Notes under the pieces: model-generated | The model's database searches: none | What the model saw: the letters and a program-made list of their open reading frames with translations, nothing else | Told to the model about the DNA's origin: nothing | Source of the DNA: Candidatus Nitrospira nitrificans | GTDB taxonomy: Bacteria; Nitrospirota; Nitrospiria; Nitrospirales; Nitrospiraceae | Assembly: GCF_001458775.1 (NCBI RefSeq) | Contig: NZ_CZPZ01000023.1 | Location: 124,001 to 188,000 of the forward strand | Reading direction: 5' to 3' | DNA length: 64,000 nucleotides | Program-made: the position numbers and the translations under genes | Shown: positions 62,412 to 64,000 of the stretch, one piece after another | Numbering within the stretch: position 1 is the first letter of the stretch | How the letters are laid out: every line of letters starts with the position of its first letter

Positions 62412-62616
62412 GGATACTGAAACAGGTCGCCCGCATCGTTCTCGTCGCATTCAGAGGCTCAACGTACCACCGGGCAAGAGCTGCCACAGCAGCTCGGGGC
62501 GGGTGGGTGAGAAAAATTACGCCTCGCCCTCTTCGCTCGCTGCGGCTGACCCGCGGAAGGGCGCGTCTAGGCGCGCCGGGGTTGGGCGGGTGAGAAGAAA
62601 AACCTGTTTGAGTATC
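62412..62616. repeat. Composite intergenic repeat after the agmatinase gene
   Basis: Contains CGTTCTCGTCGCATTCAGAG and CAACGTACC (shared with 5931-6049), GGGCGGGTGGGTGAG-type blocks twice (62498, 62580), and TCGCTCGCTGCGG. It fills the gap to the pseudouridine synthase gene. Confidence 0.6.
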
Positions 62617-62635
62617 CGGTAATAACTCAGTTCCT

Positions 62636-63349
62636 GTGGCGCAAACAATTCGCATCAATAAGTTCTTCACGGAACATGGAATCTGTTCCCGGCGCGAAGC
62701 GGACCGCTTGATCGAGTCCGGTGCCGTCACGATCAATGGCCGGGTGGCTCAACTCGGGGACCAGGTCGAGTCACGCGACGTCATTGCCCGAGAGGGCCGC
62801 GTCATTCCGTGGGGGAAGCCGAATCTCTATATCAAATATCATAAGCCGGTCGGCGTGACGACCACGAGCGAATCCCATGTCGTCCGCAACATCATTGCGG
62901 AGATCGGGCACCCTGAGCGAATTTTCCCGATCGGACGGCTGGATAAGGATTCGTCCGGCCTCATCTTGCTGACGAACGACGGGAACATCGTGAACGAGAT
63001 TCTCCGTGTCGAATTCGGACATGAACGAGAGTATCTCGTGCAGGTCGATCGTCCGTTCGACCAATCGTTCCTGGACCGCATGGCCGGCGGAGTCGACATT
63101 CTCGGAAGCGCCACGAGGCCCTGTCGGATGGCGCGTGTCGGGCGTGATCGGTTTGGCATCATCCTGACCGAGGGACGGAATCGGCAGATCAGGCGGATGT
63201 GTCACGCGCTTGGCTATCGGGTGATACAACTGCATCGCACGCGGATCATGCACATCACGGTGAAAGGGTTGAGGGCTGGGGAGTGGAAAGAACTCACGCG
63301 TGAAGAGCGAGAGCAGTTGTTCGCGGCAGTGGGGCGGGGTGCCGGCTGA
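62636..63349 (+). CDS. rluF: Pseudouridine synthase, RluF-like
   Basis: 237 residues. S4 domain INKFFTEHGICSRREADRLI then GRLDKDSSGLILLTNDG, whose Asp is catalytic, and GRNRQIRRMCHALGY. Best fits RluF or RluB type, acting on 23S rRNA. Start GTG at 62636 lacks a good site. Subfamily is a guess. Confidence 0.85.
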   Translation: MAQTIRINKFFTEHGICSRREADRLIESGAVTINGRVAQLGDQVESRDVIAREGRVIPWGKPNLYIKYHKPVGVTTTSESHVVRNIIAEIGHPERIFPIGRLDKDSSGLILLTNDGNIVNEILRVEFGHEREYLVQVDRPFDQSFLDRMAGGVDILGSATRPCRMARVGRDRFGIILTEGRNRQIRRMCHALGYRVIQLHRTRIMHITVKGLRAGEWKELTREEREQLFAAVGRGAG

Positions 63350-63443
63350 TGCGGCTCTGGATTGTGGCGCGTGTGCGACCGATGGAGTGATGTCCGCGCA
63401 ACTGTGCCGGGGATGAAGGCCGTTCCGGTCGTGGGAAGAGCCG

Positions 63444-64000
63444 CTAACTCAGCAACTCCTGCCTGGCGCTCCGGACGAGAGCAAGGACGGCCGGGTGCTT
63501 CAGCCGTCGTTCCACCGTGATCGCATAGAAATGTTGCTTGAGGTTATCCAATTGTCCGACCACCTGCACTCGGTATTGGCGGCAGATCTCCTTTTCGATC
63601 ACGGACACCCCGGGGAAGATCCCATAGCCGTCCTGGCCAAAGGCCTTGAGAGTCGCGCTGTCGTCGAACTCGCCCACGATGTTCGGGCGCAGCCCGTGGT
63701 TGACCAGCCATTGGTCGACCAGCCGCCGAAGCACGGCATTGGATGTCGGGAGGAGCAGAGGCGCGCCGGTCAATGATTGCGGAAACCCCCGACGATACTG
63801 CGTGGCCAATTTCGACGTGGCAAACAACGTCACGCCCGATTCGCCCAAGGGATGACTGTAGGTGTGTTCCTTGACGCTCGAGGGGGTTGGTGTGTCGGCG
63901 ATCACCAGATCCGATCGATGGGCCATCAGATCCGTCAAGAGTTGGCGAAATTTGTCTTCTTGGCAGATCAGGCGAGTCGGCCGATACAATTTCAGAGCCG
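63444..64000 (-). CDS. LysR-family regulator, C-terminal part (NhaR-like; 5' end outside window)
   Basis: 185 residues of a type 2 periplasmic-like effector domain, open to the window edge: DLVIADTPTPSSVKEHTYSHPL then GIFPGVSVIEKEIC. The HPLGESGVTLFA segment resembles NhaR, the activator of the Na+/H+ antiporter gene. DNA-binding half is beyond the edge. It converges with the pseudouridine synthase gene. Confidence 0.75.
   Translation of the reverse strand, partial: ALKLYRPTRLICQEDKFRQLLTDLMAHRSDLVIADTPTPSSVKEHTYSHPLGESGVTLFATSKLATQYRRGFPQSLTGAPLLLPTSNAVLRRLVDQWLVNHGLRPNIVGEFDDSATLKAFGQDGYGIFPGVSVIEKEICRQYRVQVVGQLDNLKQHFYAITVERRLKHPAVLALVRSARQELLS

Overview
The window looks like a chromosome segment of a Nitrospira-type bacterium (phylum Nitrospirota). 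This is inferred from recalled gene content and neighbourhoods (several universal stress proteins, a rubrerythrin / CCG Fe-S protein / DUF3501 / pterin synthase-like run, many short Nitrospira-style hypotheticals, and GTGAAGC-type intergenic repeats). There is no rRNA, nxr gene or other taxonomic marker here, so the assignment is not proven. Most of the sequence is housekeeping or stress genes with tight spacing, broken by islands of toxin-antitoxin, restriction and relic genes.

Layout. 1-8.2 kb: C-terminal part of an SNF2 helicase, a Fic protein flanked by two related gene relics, a secreted pentapeptide-repeat protein, a small c-type cytochrome, a short FmdB zinc ribbon, a universal stress protein (Usp), and an MgtE-like transporter preceded by a 31-residue membrane peptide. 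8.5-15.3 kb: a stress/energy cluster with three more Usp genes, a cupredoxin, a DUF2934 protein, an unknown 463-residue protein, a phosphofructokinase with PPi-type residues, a 192-bp MITE-like element and a MarR regulator with a Cys-rich tail. 15.3-19.9 kb: two lipoproteins, then rubrerythrin, a GlpC/HdrD-like Fe-S protein, DUF3501 and a two-domain pterin synthase-like protein. 20-28.3 kb: a defence island with brnTA, a RelE/RHH pair, and a type I restriction system (hsdM, hsdS, a putative DNA-binding protein, doc, hsdR) in which HsdR carries a Cys-rich repeat segment. 28.3-36.3 kb: tandem secreted paralogues, a thioredoxin-fold protein, a peroxiredoxin, BipA and a class A penicillin-binding protein.

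36.3-43.2 kb: a complete Isc iron-sulfur assembly locus (iscR-iscS-iscU-iscA-hscB-hscA-iscX), a divergent ferredoxin and a flavin reductase. 43.4-51.2 kb: a Glu/Gln translation cluster (gltX, two tRNA-Gln, glnS, tRNA-Glu) interleaved with a type I restriction relic and a nucleotidyltransferase-like pair. 51.2-56.4 kb: a decayed accessory zone with an att-like duplication of the tRNA-Glu 3' end, two overlapping relics, tiny paired proteins, a metallothionein and short secreted proteins. 56.8-62.4 kb: a polyamine-type cluster with a deoxyhypusine-synthase-like protein, a DsbA-like protein, a zinc ribbon, an aldehyde dehydrogenase, pyruvoyl arginine decarboxylase and agmatinase. The window ends with an RluF-like pseudouridine synthase and the C-terminal part of a LysR/NhaR-type regulator.

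Working together: arginine decarboxylase and agmatinase together give putrescine, which the deoxyhypusine-synthase-like enzyme could extend. The Isc genes form one operon with a palindrome upstream of iscR that could be its autoregulatory site. The Usp, cupredoxin and phosphofructokinase genes read as a stress and energy-limitation set. Small genes that a 60-codon cut-off would miss (FmdB, the MgtE leader peptide, the 50-residue protein at 53.2 kb) were read directly from the sequence.
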